64,000 bases of DNA from an uncultured Clostridia bacterium (GCA_944392605.1 CALXXE010000004.1:84859-148858); one strand, 5' to 3'. Counted from the first letter of the stretch, positions 1-9,309 are shown. The notes: a model not told the origin generated them from the sequence alone. A program made the numbers and translations.

Positions 1-1713
1 GCATTAATAATTGTAATAATATTTGCAATAGGAAGTACTATATTTACAATTGTAGGGCCTAAAGTGTTAGGAAATGCAACGACAGAGATATTTAATGGCT
101 TAGTTAGTAAAATATCTGGTGGATCAGGAATTGACTTTGGAAAACTAGGAGCAATATTACTTGGTTTACTTGGATTATATATTGCAAGTGCATTATTCTC
201 ACTAATTCAAGGATTTACAATGACAGGGGTTTCACAGAAACTTACTTATAGAATGAGAAATGATATTGTTCAAAAAATAAATAAATTACCAATGAATTAT
301 TTTGATACTAAAACACATGGAGAGGTATTATCAATAATAACAAATGATATTGATACTTTAAGTATGAATTTAAACCAAAGTATTACACAGATAATTACCT
401 CTGTTTGTACAATCATAGGTATATTAATTATGATGCTTTCAATAAGCTGGCAAATGACTTTAATATCACTTGTGATTTTACCAATAGCAGGAGTTTTGGT
501 AAAAATTATTGTTAGTAAATCTCAGAAATACTTCAAAGCTCAACAAGATTATTTAGGACATATAAATGGTCAAGTTGAAGAAATATATGGTGGACTAAAT
601 ATTGTAAAAGTATTTAATGCAGAAGGAAAAGTAGATAAAGAATTTGAAAAAGCGAATAATACATTGTATCATTCAGCTTGGAAATCACAATTCTTATCAG
701 GTTTAATACATCCAGTAATGAATTTTATAGGAAATGTTGGATACGTTGGTGTTGCAGTTGCAGGTGGATATTTAGCAATCAATGGAACAATTACAGTAGG
801 AAATATCCAAAGTTTTATACAATATAATAGACAATTTGTACAACCAATAAACCAAATTGCACAAATTTCTAGTATGTTACAATCAATGGCAGCAGCTGCT
901 GAAAGAATTTTCGAATTCTTAGAACAACCAGAAGAAGTTGATACAGCAAAAGGAGATATTGACACATCAAAGCTAGAAGGAAATATAGAATTTGACCATG
1001 TCAAATTTGGTTATAATCCAAATAAAACAATCATTAATGATTTTAATTGTACTGTAAAGAACGGACAAAAAATTGCAATTGTAGGACCTACAGGAGCAGG
1101 AAAAACCACAATGGTTAAATTACTTATGAGATTTTATGATGTAAATAGTGGAGCAATTCTAGTTGACGGTCATAATATAAAAGATTTTGAAAGAGGAGAA
1201 CTTCGTAAGATGTTTGGTATGGTACTTCAAGATACTTGGCTATTTGGAGGTACTGTAAAAGATAATATTAAATATGGTAAAGAAGATGCAGCAGATGATG
1301 AGGTAATCAGAGCAGCTAAAGCAGCACATGTTCACCACTTTATAAAAACACTGCCAAATGGATATAAGTCACTTCTAAATGAAGAGTCAAGCAATGTATC
1401 AGCAGGACAAAAACAATTGCTTACAATTGCAAGAGTAATTTTAGCAGACCCTAAGATATTAATATTAGATGAAGCAACATCTTCTATTGATACAAGAACG
1501 GAAATACAAATACAAGATGCTATGGATAACTTAATGAAAGGTAGAACAAGTTTTATTATTGCACATAGATTATCAACTATCAAAAATGCAGATTTAATAT
1601 TAGTTATGAATCATGGTGATATAGTAGAACAAGGAACTCATGAAGGTTTACTTGCTAAAGGTGGATTTTATAGTGAACTTTATAATTCACAATTTGAAGT
1701 CGAAGAAGAGTAA
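1..1713 (+). CDS. ABC exporter, permease-ATPase fusion (5' truncated by window edge)
   Basis: This is the C-terminal part of a half-size ABC exporter that would move an unknown substrate across the membrane using ATP. The frame is open from base 1, so the GTG at 64 is not a convincing start and the gene begins upstream. The first 300 or so codons hold transmembrane helices of the exporter type. The nucleotide-binding domain follows, with Walker A GPTGAGKTT near base 1084, an ABC signature written NVSAGQKQ near 1393 (usual LSGGQ, so S and G are shifted to SAGQ), Walker B ILILDEATS near 1460, and the H-loop IIAHRLST. Such exporters usually come as adjacent heterodimer partners, and a partner would lie upstream of the window. 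The substrate cannot be predicted. Confidence 0.93.
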   Translation, partial: ALIIVIIFAIGSTIFTIVGPKVLGNATTEIFNGLVSKISGGSGIDFGKLGAILLGLLGLYIASALFSLIQGFTMTGVSQKLTYRMRNDIVQKINKLPMNYFDTKTHGEVLSIITNDIDTLSMNLNQSITQIITSVCTIIGILIMMLSISWQMTLISLVILPIAGVLVKIIVSKSQKYFKAQQDYLGHINGQVEEIYGGLNIVKVFNAEGKVDKEFEKANNTLYHSAWKSQFLSGLIHPVMNFIGNVGYVGVAVAGGYLAINGTITVGNIQSFIQYNRQFVQPINQIAQISSMLQSMAAAAERIFEFLEQPEEVDTAKGDIDTSKLEGNIEFDHVKFGYNPNKTIINDFNCTVKNGQKIAIVGPTGAGKTTMVKLLMRFYDVNSGAILVDGHNIKDFERGELRKMFGMVLQDTWLFGGTVKDNIKYGKEDAADDEVIRAAKAAHVHHFIKTLPNGYKSLLNEESSNVSAGQKQLLTIARVILADPKILILDEATSSIDTRTEIQIQDAMDNLMKGRTSFIIAHRLSTIKNADLILVMNHGDIVEQGTHEGLLAKGGFYSELYNSQFEVEEE

Positions 1714-1747
1714 ATAGTAAAATGTAATTTTTACAAATAATATATTA

Positions 1748-1788
1748 AAAATAGAGTGTATGAGAAATCATATACTTTATTTTTAATA
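1748..1788 (+). terminator. Intrinsic terminator after the ABC exporter
   Basis: A 16-bp stem with two G-U pairs (1748-1763 with 1768-1783) is closed by a GAAA tetraloop and followed by a T-rich tract. Confidence 0.85.
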
Positions 1789-1798
1789 AAATCAATAA

Positions 1799-1881
1799 TT
1801 TCCTTTGAAAAAATGTATAAATGTCGACATTTTTCGTTTGAAAAAATGTGAAAATAATCAAATTTTCCTTTGAATTTTTGT
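1799..1881 (+). repeat. Three imperfect 18-bp direct repeats upstream of the ATPase gene
   Basis: Copies of TTTCSTTTGAAWWWWTGT start at 1799, 1832 and 1864, giving a spacing of 33 and 32 bp, about three helical turns. The third copy overlaps the -35 hexamer of the downstream promoter. A perfect 14-bp palindrome lies between the first two. The arrangement looks like a regulator binding array; the regulator is unknown. Confidence 0.5.
1819..1832. promoter_or_regulatory. Perfect 14-bp palindrome, candidate operator
   Basis: AAATGTCGACATTT is its own reverse complement and lies about 40 bp upstream of the -35 element of the ATPase promoter. Confidence 0.35.
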
Positions 1882-1898
1882 GATAAATATGGTATAAT
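1870..1898 (+). promoter_or_regulatory. SigA-type promoter of the DUF4143 ATPase gene
   Basis: TTGAAT (1870-1875), a 17-bp spacer and TATAAT (1893-1898). Confidence 0.8.
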
Positions 1899-1927
1899 TA
1901 ACATATAATAAAAAAGGAGGCTTGCTT

Positions 1928-3229
1928 ATGTATCGTGAAGAATTAAGAAAATTAGAAGAATGGAAAAACTCAAAAAGTAGAATGCCTTTAATAATAAAAG
2001 GGGCAAGACAGGTTGGTAAGACTTGGTTAATGCAAGAGTTTGGAAAAAAGTATTATAAAAAAGTAGCATATGTTAATTTTGACGGAAATGAAAGAATGGA
2101 AAGGTTATTCCAAGGAGACTTTGATATAGAAAGATTAATACAGGGCTTAAAGATTGAAACAGGTGTTGATATAAAAAAAGAAGATACACTATTAATTTTT
2201 GATGAAGTACAAGAAGTGCCAAAAGCATTAACTTCATTAAAATATTTTTATGAAAATGCAAGAGAATATAATATTATAGCTGCAGGTTCACTACTTGGAG
2301 TGGCCTTGCACGAAGGAACATCATTTCCTGTTGGAAAAGTGGATTTCATGGATTTATATCCGTTAAACTTTAAAGAATTTCTATTAGCATTAGGAGAGAA
2401 GAAATTAGTAGAGTTACTAGAAAAAAAAGATTGGAAATTAATAGGAATATTTAAAGATAAATTAATAGATTTATTAAGGCAATATTATTTTATTGGAGGA
2501 ATGCCAGCAGCAGTAGAAAGATATGTTGATACAAAAGATTTAAAACAAGTAAGAAAAATTCAAAATCAATTATTAAAGGCATATGAGGAAGACTTTTCAA
2601 AACATGCCCCAAATGAAATAGTACCAAGATTAAGAATGTTGTGGAATAGCATACCATCTCAATTGGCAAAAGAAAATAAAAAATTCATATATGGACTAAT
2701 AAAAGAAGGCGCAAGAGCAAAAGAATATGAACTTGCCTTATCTTGGTTAGTAGATTGTGGTTTGGTATACAAAGTTGATAGGATAAAGAAACCTAATATT
2801 CCATTAATTGCATACCAAGATATAAGTGCATTCAAATTATATATGTTAGATGTTGGTCTTTTAGGTGCAATGGCAAATATTGATGAAAAAATCTTATTAG
2901 AGGGAAGTAAAATTTTCACTGAATTTAAGGGCTCACTTACAGAGCAGTTTGTACTAACAGAATTAAAATCTAATAAGGATATATCAGTTTTTTATTGGTC
3001 AGCAGAAAGGGCAACTGCAGAGGTGGACTTTATTATACAATTAGGGACTGATGTAATCCCTATAGAAGTAAAAGCAGAACAAAATTTAAAAGCAAAAAGT
3101 TTAAAAGAATTTGTAAATAAATATGGAACAACTAAAAATGTAAGAACATCTATGGCAGAATATAAAAAAGATGAATGGCTTACTAATATACCACTATATG
3201 CAATTGGAGAAATTGAGAAAATAATTTAA
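1928..3229 (+). CDS. AAA_14/DUF4143 family ATPase
   Basis: This 433-residue protein has the two-domain layout of the AAA_14-DUF4143 family, P-loop ATPases of unsettled function that are widespread in bacteria. Walker A is GARQVGKTW at residues 25-33 and a Walker B-like LLIFDEVQE lies near residue 91. The C-terminal half ends in a nuclease-like pattern, AEVDFI followed about ten residues later by PIEVKA, which resembles a PD-(D/E)XK core; activity is not shown. ATG 1928 was chosen because AAGGAGG ends at 1920, seven bases upstream; a TTG at 1922 would be too close. The gene is alone on its transcript, with its own promoter and upstream repeat array. These genes are often gained and lost, consistent with an accessory role. 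Confidence 0.88.
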   Translation: MYREELRKLEEWKNSKSRMPLIIKGARQVGKTWLMQEFGKKYYKKVAYVNFDGNERMERLFQGDFDIERLIQGLKIETGVDIKKEDTLLIFDEVQEVPKALTSLKYFYENAREYNIIAAGSLLGVALHEGTSFPVGKVDFMDLYPLNFKEFLLALGEKKLVELLEKKDWKLIGIFKDKLIDLLRQYYFIGGMPAAVERYVDTKDLKQVRKIQNQLLKAYEEDFSKHAPNEIVPRLRMLWNSIPSQLAKENKKFIYGLIKEGARAKEYELALSWLVDCGLVYKVDRIKKPNIPLIAYQDISAFKLYMLDVGLLGAMANIDEKILLEGSKIFTEFKGSLTEQFVLTELKSNKDISVFYWSAERATAEVDFIIQLGTDVIPIEVKAEQNLKAKSLKEFVNKYGTTKNVRTSMAEYKKDEWLTNIPLYAIGEIEKII

Positions 3230-3300
3230 AAAAATAATTCATGGTATTTATTTTTCTAAAAATATGTGGTAAAATATACCAAGTAAAGGAGAGAAATAAA

Positions 3301-3564
3301 ATGACAATGCAAGAAATAACACAATATTTAGATAATAAAATAAATAGTGATGAAAATATAGTAACAATAACTTTTTATGAAGTAAGAATAAAATTTGATC
3401 TATCAGAAGAACAAACACAAGAATTTTTAAGACTTTGTAAAACAAGACTTGAAAACCTTGGATATCAAGTATACTTTACAGGTGCAAAATATATGTATCA
3501 AGGGGAAAGTAAAGTAGTACAATCAAATGAATTAATGGTAGCAATAAAAGAAAATTTGGACTAA
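3301..3564 (+). CDS. Small hypothetical protein, 87 aa
   Basis: I do not recognise this protein. It is soluble, acidic and helix-rich, with an ITFYEVRIKFDLSEEQTQEF segment in the middle and no membrane helix. ATG 3301 follows AAAGGAGAG at a normal distance, which argues against the longer reading from 3241. The ORF ends directly at a strong terminator. Composition and codon use match the surrounding genes, so it is probably a genuine host gene rather than an open frame by chance. Confidence 0.65.
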   Translation: MTMQEITQYLDNKINSDENIVTITFYEVRIKFDLSEEQTQEFLRLCKTRLENLGYQVYFTGAKYMYQGESKVVQSNELMVAIKENLD

Positions 3565-3590
3565 AAAAAGAAGCATTGCTTCTTTTTTTA
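3563..3590. terminator. Bidirectional intrinsic terminator
   Basis: A 12-bp perfect stem with ATT loop (GAAGC/GCTTC extended by A7/T7). It separates the convergent small ORF and the Bax inhibitor-like gene. Confidence 0.9.
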
Positions 3591-3639
3591 TATTTTATAT
3601 TTATTTTTTGATTTTTATTATATTTTGATAACTTCTTTC

Positions 3640-4305
3640 TTAATTTCTTCTTTTACCAAATATAGAAAGAATACGTAAGAAAATGTTTATGAAGTCTAAA
3701 TATAATTGCATAGCACAGTATACATATATTTTTTCTTGGTTAATATCAGGAACGTTTTGCAATGCTTTAATCTTATTAATATCATAGATAGTAATTCCGC
3801 AAAATAATGCTAAAATAAGCCAATCAATAATTAAATCAAGCATAGAACTTTTTATTATAAATAAATTGATAATGCTTAAAACTAATCCAGCAATTAAGAA
3901 TACTGTTATATAAGGACTCCAAGAACTTAAATCTTTATTTGTTTTATATCCTATTATTCCAAGTACTGCAAAAATTACAGCTGAAATTACAAATAAATAA
4001 ATAATAGAAGAAAGTTCAAATACTGCAAATACTGTAGCAAGTGTAACACCATTTATCATTGCGTATACAAAGTAGAGGATACCAACAACAGTTGCAGAAA
4101 GTTTTCTAAATAGTAAGCTAAAAAGTAAAACTGCAACAAGTTCTATAATTAATAAAATATTAAAATATCCTTCTAAAATAATATTAAAAAGTAATCCAGA
4201 AGCATATGTATAATATGCAATAATTGCAGAACCAAGAAGACCTAAAAACATCCAAAAGAAAGTTTTACCAAATAACTTGTTTTGGGTACTTATTTCATTC
4301 TCCAT
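3640..4305 (-). CDS. Bax inhibitor-1/YccA family membrane protein
   Basis: A 221-residue polytopic membrane protein with about seven hydrophobic helices and the pattern of the Bax inhibitor-1/YccA family, including the ITIYDINKIK segment before the last helices, where family members carry the conserved aspartates of a pH-sensitive calcium-leak pore. In bacteria the physiological role is unclear; YccA of E. coli interacts with FtsH. AAAGGAG lies upstream of the start on the minus strand. It is a single gene pointing away from the DUF4190 gene. Confidence 0.85.
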   Translation of the reverse strand: MENEISTQNKLFGKTFFWMFLGLLGSAIIAYYTYASGLLFNIILEGYFNILLIIELVAVLLFSLLFRKLSATVVGILYFVYAMINGVTLATVFAVFELSSIIYLFVISAVIFAVLGIIGYKTNKDLSSWSPYITVFLIAGLVLSIINLFIIKSSMLDLIIDWLILALFCGITIYDINKIKALQNVPDINQEKIYVYCAMQLYLDFINIFLRILSIFGKRRN

Positions 4306-4397
4306 ATTAATCTCCTTTCAAAATTATATATTAAATTAATTATATAAATAAAGATATAAAAAAGCAACAAAAAATAGAACAAATTTCTTGTAAAAAA

Positions 4398-4426
4398 TTG
4401 ACATGAATAAAAAAATACTTTATTAT
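4398..4426 (+). promoter_or_regulatory. SigA-type promoter, near consensus
   Basis: TTGACA (4398-4403), 17-bp spacer, TATTAT (4421-4426), upstream of the DUF4190 gene. Confidence 0.85.
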
Positions 4427-4458
4427 ATAAATATATAGTATAAAAGGAGGTATTTTTT

Positions 4459-4743
4459 ATGGATGAAAATGAAGTAAAACAAGAAGAAAATGTTAGTACA
4501 AATACAACGTCATCACAAGAAGAGAAAAAACTAAATATATGTGGTTTACTTAGTTTTATCTTTTCATTAGTAGGTCTTTTAATATTAGGTTTACCACTAG
4601 GAATAGCCGCTGTGGTATTAGGAATAGTTGGAATAGTAAAATTTAATCCTGATACACAAAAATGCAAATGGATGGCAATCACAGGTACAGCTGTTGGAGC
4701 TGTGGATGTAGTATTTGTATTATTATTTACATCAATGCTTTAA
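4459..4743 (+). CDS. DUF4190 domain small membrane protein
   Basis: A 94-residue protein with an acidic, Ser/Thr-rich cytoplasmic tail of about 30 residues followed by two hydrophobic helices separated by a short polar turn (KFNPDTQKCKW). The GLLSFIFSLVGLLILGLPLGIAAVVLGI pattern is shortened here to its hallmark: repeated G-x3-G small-residue helices of the DUF4190 family. Members are common in low-GC Gram-positives and have no assigned function. It has a near-consensus promoter, an AAAGGAGG ribosome site and its own terminator, so it is probably well expressed as a single gene. Confidence 0.8.
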   Translation: MDENEVKQEENVSTNTTSSQEEKKLNICGLLSFIFSLVGLLILGLPLGIAAVVLGIVGIVKFNPDTQKCKWMAITGTAVGAVDVVFVLLFTSML

Positions 4744-4764
4744 TATGAATTTTAAATAGATTTT

Positions 4765-4801
4765 GGAATATAACATTTATAGTTATATTCCTTTTTCTTT
4801 T
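4765..4801 (+). terminator. Intrinsic terminator after the DUF4190 gene
   Basis: 10-bp perfect stem GGAATATAAC/GTTATATTCC, seven-base loop, then a T-rich tail. Confidence 0.9.
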
Positions 4802-4885
4802 CTTGAAAAAAAATATTACAAATGATAGAATATCAAAAATAGATGCAAAATGAAAGATAATGTGAAAATAGGATAGGAGAAAAGA

Positions 4886-7800
4886 ATGGATTGGACAGAT
4901 GAACAAAAACAAGCTATAAATGAAAAAGGCTCTAATATATTAGTTGCAGCAGCTGCAGGTAGTGGAAAAACAGCTGTATTAGTAGAAAGAATAATAAAGA
5001 AGGTAGTAGAAGAAGGGATTGATATAGATAAGTTATTAGTAGTTACTTTTACTAACGCTGCTGCATCAGAAATGAGAGAAAGAGTATTAGATGCAATATA
5101 TAAAAAGTTAGATGAAGATCCTAATAATGAAAAGCTATTAAGACAAATAACTTTATTAAATAAAGCAAGTATATGCACAATAGACTCTTTTTGTTTAGAA
5201 GTTGTTAGGAATAATTTTTATGAGTTAGAAAACGTAGCACCTAATTTCAGGATAGCAGATACAACAGAAATAGAGTTATTAAAGCAAGAAGTAATAGAAG
5301 ATATCTTTGAAAAAAAATATGAGGAAGAAGATAAAGATTTTTCAAAATTAATTCATACATATACAAGCTATAGAGATGATACACCACTAAAAGATTTAAT
5401 ATTAAAAATCTATGGTTATATTCAAAGCAATCCTTTCCCAGAGAAGTGGCTTTCTGAAAAAGTAGAAATGTTTAATAGAGAGAATAATTTAGATGATGAT
5501 TTTTCTACAACACCTTGGGGCAAGGTTCTATTAAAAGAAATAGATGATGAGTTAATAGATGGAATATCTTTTTTGGAAAGTGCGGCTAAGACACTTGAGG
5601 TTAATCCTGATTTAGAAAAGTTTTTCCAAACAATCAGAAATGATATAGATATGTTGAATAATTTAAAAAACAATTTAGATAATTGGGACAAAGCATATGA
5701 AATAAATACTAACTTAAAGTTTGTAACATGGCCAAGAAATAAAGTTGATTCTTTAGAAAAAGATGAAGCTAAAAGTATAAGAGATTCAGTAAAGGAAAAT
5801 TTAAAAGTGTTAAATAATATCTTAGTTTGTGATTCTAAAACAGCAAATCAAGATATTTTCGATATGTATTCTATTTTAGTAAAATTAAAAGATATAATAT
5901 TAGAATTTGGGGAAGAATTCTCAAAAAGAAAAAGAGAAAAAAATATTGTAGATTTTCAAGATGTAGAACATTTTGCTTTAAAAATATTAATAAAAGAAGA
6001 AAACGGAGAAGTTGTTCCATCTGATATTGCAAAAAAATACCAAGAAAAATATCAGGAGATTGCAATTGATGAATACCAAGATAGTAACTTAGTACAAGAA
6101 TATATACTAAATTCAGTATCTAAGGGAAATAATATTTTTATGGTAGGAGATGTAAAGCAAAGTATCTATAAATTCCGTCAAGCAATGCCAGAACTTTTTA
6201 TAGGTAAATATAAAACTTATAAAAATAAAGTCGATAAAACAACCGATGATGACTTAAAGATACAGTTATTTAAGAATTTTAGAAGTAGAGAAAATGTCTT
6301 ATATTTTACTAATTTAATATTTCAAGATATTATGAGTGATAACTTAGGTGATATAGAATATAATGAGGATGAATATTTAAATTTAGGAGCAGATTATCCG
6401 GAAGAAAAGCAAAACTTAAAAACGGAGATAGATATAATTGATTTATCAGATGAGGACATAGAATTAGAGTTTGAAAAAGATGATGAAGAAAAAATAGAGG
6501 ATGAGGATAGAATAGAAAATGTGGAATTAGAGGCAAGATTTGTTGCAAATAAAATAAAAGAATTAGTAGATGACAAATTTAAGGTATGGGATAGGAAAGA
6601 AGAAAAATATAGAGACGTTAAATATAAAGATATAGTAATATTACTTAGATCTACTTCTAGTCCAGCACCTGTATATGAGCAAGAACTTCTAAATTTAGAA
6701 ATACCAGTATTTTCTGATAGTTCACAAGAATATTTAGACTCAATTGAAATACAAACAATAATGTCTTTGTTAAAGGTAATAGATAATCCAATGCAAGATA
6801 TTCCGCTAGTGTGTGTACTAAGATCATATATAGGAAAGTTCACAGATAATGAATTAGTGAAAATACGTTTAACAGATTCTTATGATAATTTCTATACATG
6901 TATGCAAAAAGCAATTATAGATGTGGATAGTAATCTGAAAGAAAAAATTCAACACTTCTTTGATAAGTTAGATAAATGGAGAAAAGAAAAAGAATATTTA
7001 GCATTAGATGAACTTATTTGGAAAATATATTCAGATACTGGATATTATAATTATGTTGGGCTTATGCCAAATGGAGATTTAAGGCAGGCAAATCTAAAGA
7101 TGTTATTCCAAAAAGCAAAAGACTATGAAAGTAGCAATTTTAAAGGATTATATAATTTTATAAACTTTATTGATAAGTTGAAAATATCAAGTGGAGATAT
7201 GGGTTCAGCAAAATTAATTGGTGAAAATGATGATGTTGTAAGAATAATGAGTATTCATAAAAGTAAAGGATTAGAATTTCCTGTTGTATTTTTATCAAGT
7301 ACAGGAAAACAATTTAATCTAAATGATTTAAAGGAAGACGTCTTACTTCACCAAGAAATGGGGATAGGTGCAAAATATATAGATTATGATAAACAAGTAA
7401 AATATGATACTTTAAGTAAGTTAGCAATAAAAAATAAAATTTTATTAGAAACACTTTCTGAGGAAATGAGAATATTATATGTTGCTTTAACTAGAGCAAA
7501 AGAAAAATTATTTATAACAGGTGTGACAAGAGATTTTAAGAAAGACTTAGAAAAGATAGATTCTAACATAGAACGATATCCAAAGGAAAACGATAAGATT
7601 AATCCTATTTTAGTTAAAAAATGCAAGAAATATTTAGATTGGATTTTGCTTGTTTACCAATATGAAAAAAAACTATGTAGTAATGAAGTAGCATTAAATA
7701 CTTATAAAAAGAAAACTTTACTAAAAACATTAAAGAAAGTAGATAACGAAGAAATAGATGTTTTAGAAGAGTTAGAAAGTAGAAAAATAAACGAAGAAGA

Positions 7801-8491
7801 GTTAAATGAAATAAGTAGTATATTAAATTATGAATATCCAAATATGTTAGATACGACAATACCAACCAAGACAGCGGTTACAACGTTAAAACAATTAGAA
7901 GATGGGAAAAAAATATTAGTAGAAAAAGAAATAAGTCTTCCAAAACCAAAGTTCTTAAAAAATGGAGGAGAGGAAAAGATAACAGCAGCTATGAAAGGGA
8001 CTTTAGTACATTTATGCTTACAAAAATTAGATGTAAAAGTAGAATATGATATAGAAAAGGTAAATAATTTAGTAGAGGGATTAGAAGCAAAGAAGATTAT
8101 AACAACTAAAGAAAAAGAGGCTATTAACCTAAATAAGATTTTAGAATTTACAAAATCAAATATTTGGAATGAATTAAAAACAGCAAAAGAAATAGAAAGA
8201 GAAAAACCATTTTATATAAATGTACCTGCAAAAGAAATTTACAGAAAAGAAACTAATGAAAATATACTTGTTCAGGGGATTATTGACCTTTATTACATTG
8301 ATAAAGATGACAATTTAAATCTTGTAGACTATAAAACAGATTATGTTGAAGTGGGCAATGAACAAGAATTAGTAAAAAAATATAAAAAACAATTAGAGTT
8401 ATATAGAGAAGCTTTAGAAAAATCTTATAAGAAACAAGTTAAAAATACATATATCTATTCAGTATATTTAAATAAGGTGATAAAAACATAA
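4886..8491 (+). CDS. addA: AddA, ATP-dependent helicase/nuclease subunit A
   Basis: AddA is the helicase-nuclease subunit of the AddAB complex, which resects double-strand breaks for RecA-dependent repair. The 1201 residues match the usual family size. Walker A is AAAGSGKTA near residue 25, and UvrD-type motifs follow (VTFTNAAA, DEYQDSN, GDVKQSIYKFR, MSIHKSKGLEFPVVF, VALTRAKEKL). The RecB-type nuclease near the C terminus shows GIIDLYYID and LVDYKTD, the metal-binding D...DYK set. AGGAGA precedes the ATG. The partner addB, normally immediately upstream, is absent here: the upstream neighbour is the DUF4190 gene with its own terminator. AddB may be encoded elsewhere. Confidence 0.95.
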   Translation: MDWTDEQKQAINEKGSNILVAAAAGSGKTAVLVERIIKKVVEEGIDIDKLLVVTFTNAAASEMRERVLDAIYKKLDEDPNNEKLLRQITLLNKASICTIDSFCLEVVRNNFYELENVAPNFRIADTTEIELLKQEVIEDIFEKKYEEEDKDFSKLIHTYTSYRDDTPLKDLILKIYGYIQSNPFPEKWLSEKVEMFNRENNLDDDFSTTPWGKVLLKEIDDELIDGISFLESAAKTLEVNPDLEKFFQTIRNDIDMLNNLKNNLDNWDKAYEINTNLKFVTWPRNKVDSLEKDEAKSIRDSVKENLKVLNNILVCDSKTANQDIFDMYSILVKLKDIILEFGEEFSKRKREKNIVDFQDVEHFALKILIKEENGEVVPSDIAKKYQEKYQEIAIDEYQDSNLVQEYILNSVSKGNNIFMVGDVKQSIYKFRQAMPELFIGKYKTYKNKVDKTTDDDLKIQLFKNFRSRENVLYFTNLIFQDIMSDNLGDIEYNEDEYLNLGADYPEEKQNLKTEIDIIDLSDEDIELEFEKDDEEKIEDEDRIENVELEARFVANKIKELVDDKFKVWDRKEEKYRDVKYKDIVILLRSTSSPAPVYEQELLNLEIPVFSDSSQEYLDSIEIQTIMSLLKVIDNPMQDIPLVCVLRSYIGKFTDNELVKIRLTDSYDNFYTCMQKAIIDVDSNLKEKIQHFFDKLDKWRKEKEYLALDELIWKIYSDTGYYNYVGLMPNGDLRQANLKMLFQKAKDYESSNFKGLYNFINFIDKLKISSGDMGSAKLIGENDDVVRIMSIHKSKGLEFPVVFLSSTGKQFNLNDLKEDVLLHQEMGIGAKYIDYDKQVKYDTLSKLAIKNKILLETLSEEMRILYVALTRAKEKLFITGVTRDFKKDLEKIDSNIERYPKENDKINPILVKKCKKYLDWILLVYQYEKKLCSNEVALNTYKKKTLLKTLKKVDNEEIDVLEELESRKINEEELNEISSILNYEYPNMLDTTIPTKTAVTTLKQLEDGKKILVEKEISLPKPKFLKNGGEEKITAAMKGTLVHLCLQKLDVKVEYDIEKVNNLVEGLEAKKIITTKEKEAINLNKILEFTKSNIWNELKTAKEIEREKPFYINVPAKEIYRKETNENILVQGIIDLYYIDKDDNLNLVDYKTDYVEVGNEQELVKKYKKQLELYREALEKSYKKQVKNTYIYSVYLNKVIKT

Positions 8492-8495
8492 AAGG

Positions 8496-8523
8496 CCCAC
8501 AGCATCCTAGAAGGTGCTGTGGG
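8496..8523. terminator. GC-rich hairpin between addA and the convergent small membrane gene
   Basis: Stem CCCACAGCA/TGCTGTGGG extended by CCT/AGG past a one-base bulge. A T-run follows only in the minus direction, so it mainly serves the gene at 8538-8810. Confidence 0.75.
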
Positions 8524-8537
8524 ATGAACGACTAGTA

Positions 8538-8810
8538 TCAAACAACTCCTGCACAAAAGAAGAAGAGAGATATAATTATCTCCAAGGCAAAGAACAAAAT
8601 CATGTTTCTAGATGTTTTTACTATTATTCCTATCCCAAGGCCGAGTGCGGAGCTGACCGTTGAAAGACCAAAGAGAAAAACTTGTGCAATCTTTGTTTTG
8701 TAACCAATAAAAAGGCTCCAAATCAGGTAGATAACGATACAGCACAAAGACACCAACATGCAAGTTTGGATACAATCCTTATTACTGACGTTAAACTTCT
8801 TGTCGTTCAT
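8538..8810 (-). CDS. Small membrane protein, 90 aa, paralogous layout to next gene
   Basis: No family is recognised. After a short polar N terminus (MNDKKFNVSNKDC) there are about three hydrophobic helices, so it is an integral membrane protein. The layout, length and N-terminal MNxxKxN pattern resemble the gene at 8971-9246, and their leaders also share CCTTTGCA and similar -10 and -35 regions. Codon use is richer in G/C-ending codons (AAG, AAC, GTC, ATC, CTG) than in addA, hinting at a different origin. It has its own promoter and hairpin terminator. Spacing and duplication suggest a toxin-like or phage-superinfection-type peptide, but this is speculation. Confidence 0.6.
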   Translation of the reverse strand: MNDKKFNVSNKDCIQTCMLVSLCCIVIYLIWSLFIGYKTKIAQVFLFGLSTVSSALGLGIGIIVKTSRNMILFFALEIIISLFFFCAGVV

Positions 8811-8874
8811 TTTATTCTCCTAACTAATAAATAGCTAATGGATACATGCAAAGGTTTGTCGCCTATACAAATTA

Positions 8875-8903
8875 ATTATAACATGAACTAACATAATTTT
8901 CAA
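8875..8903 (-). promoter_or_regulatory. SigA-type promoter of the 90-aa membrane protein
   Basis: Minus-strand TTGAAA (8898-8903), 17-bp spacer, TATAAT (8875-8880). Confidence 0.8.
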
Positions 8904-8918
8904 ACTGAAATAGAATAT

Positions 8919-8952
8919 AAAACTGCGGAGCTATGAAGCAATCCGCAGTTTT
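8919..8952 (-). terminator. Strong intrinsic terminator after the 91-aa membrane gene
   Basis: Stem AAAACTGCGGA/TCCGCAGTTTT with a 12-base loop, flanked by A and T tracts; works on both strands but has only the minus gene upstream. Confidence 0.85.
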
Positions 8953-8970
8953 TATAATGCATTACTGATG

Positions 8971-9246
8971 TTAAGAAGAAAAATAGAGACCTAAAGTAGC
9001 AAATAAGCAAATGCTAGAAATAGCTACTAATATAACATATAAAACTATTTTTGCTCTTCTGTTAGCAATAGCTAGACATAAACCTATTCCAATACATGAA
9101 AAAATAATAGATACTAAGTAAAGTAGAGCACTTAATAACAATATAAAATTGATATTGATTGGAATAAGAATAGTGGATATAATAGCGCATATATCAGCGA
9201 TGCAGTTGTAATTACCTTCGTAAGCATTAAGTTTCCTTCTGTTCAT
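8971..9246 (-). CDS. Small membrane protein, 91 aa
   Basis: No family is recognised. The protein begins MNRRKLN, has a polar stretch of about 16 residues and then three hydrophobic helices with a small-residue-rich middle helix (GIGLCLAIANRR). It is a likely distant tandem duplicate of the gene at 8538-8810: same size, same topology, same orientation and similar leader. A 5-bp hairpin (TCACT/AGTGA) abuts its GGAG ribosome site, which could modulate translation. Codon use is closer to the host average than that of its neighbour. Confidence 0.6.
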   Translation of the reverse strand: MNRRKLNAYEGNYNCIADICAIISTILIPININFILLLSALLYLVSIIFSCIGIGLCLAIANRRAKIVLYVILVAISSICLFATLGLYFSS

Positions 9247-9309
9247 TTTTTCTCCTCACTAATAAGTGAACTGATAAATTATTGCAAAGGTGTTTCTCTG
9301 TACATTTCT

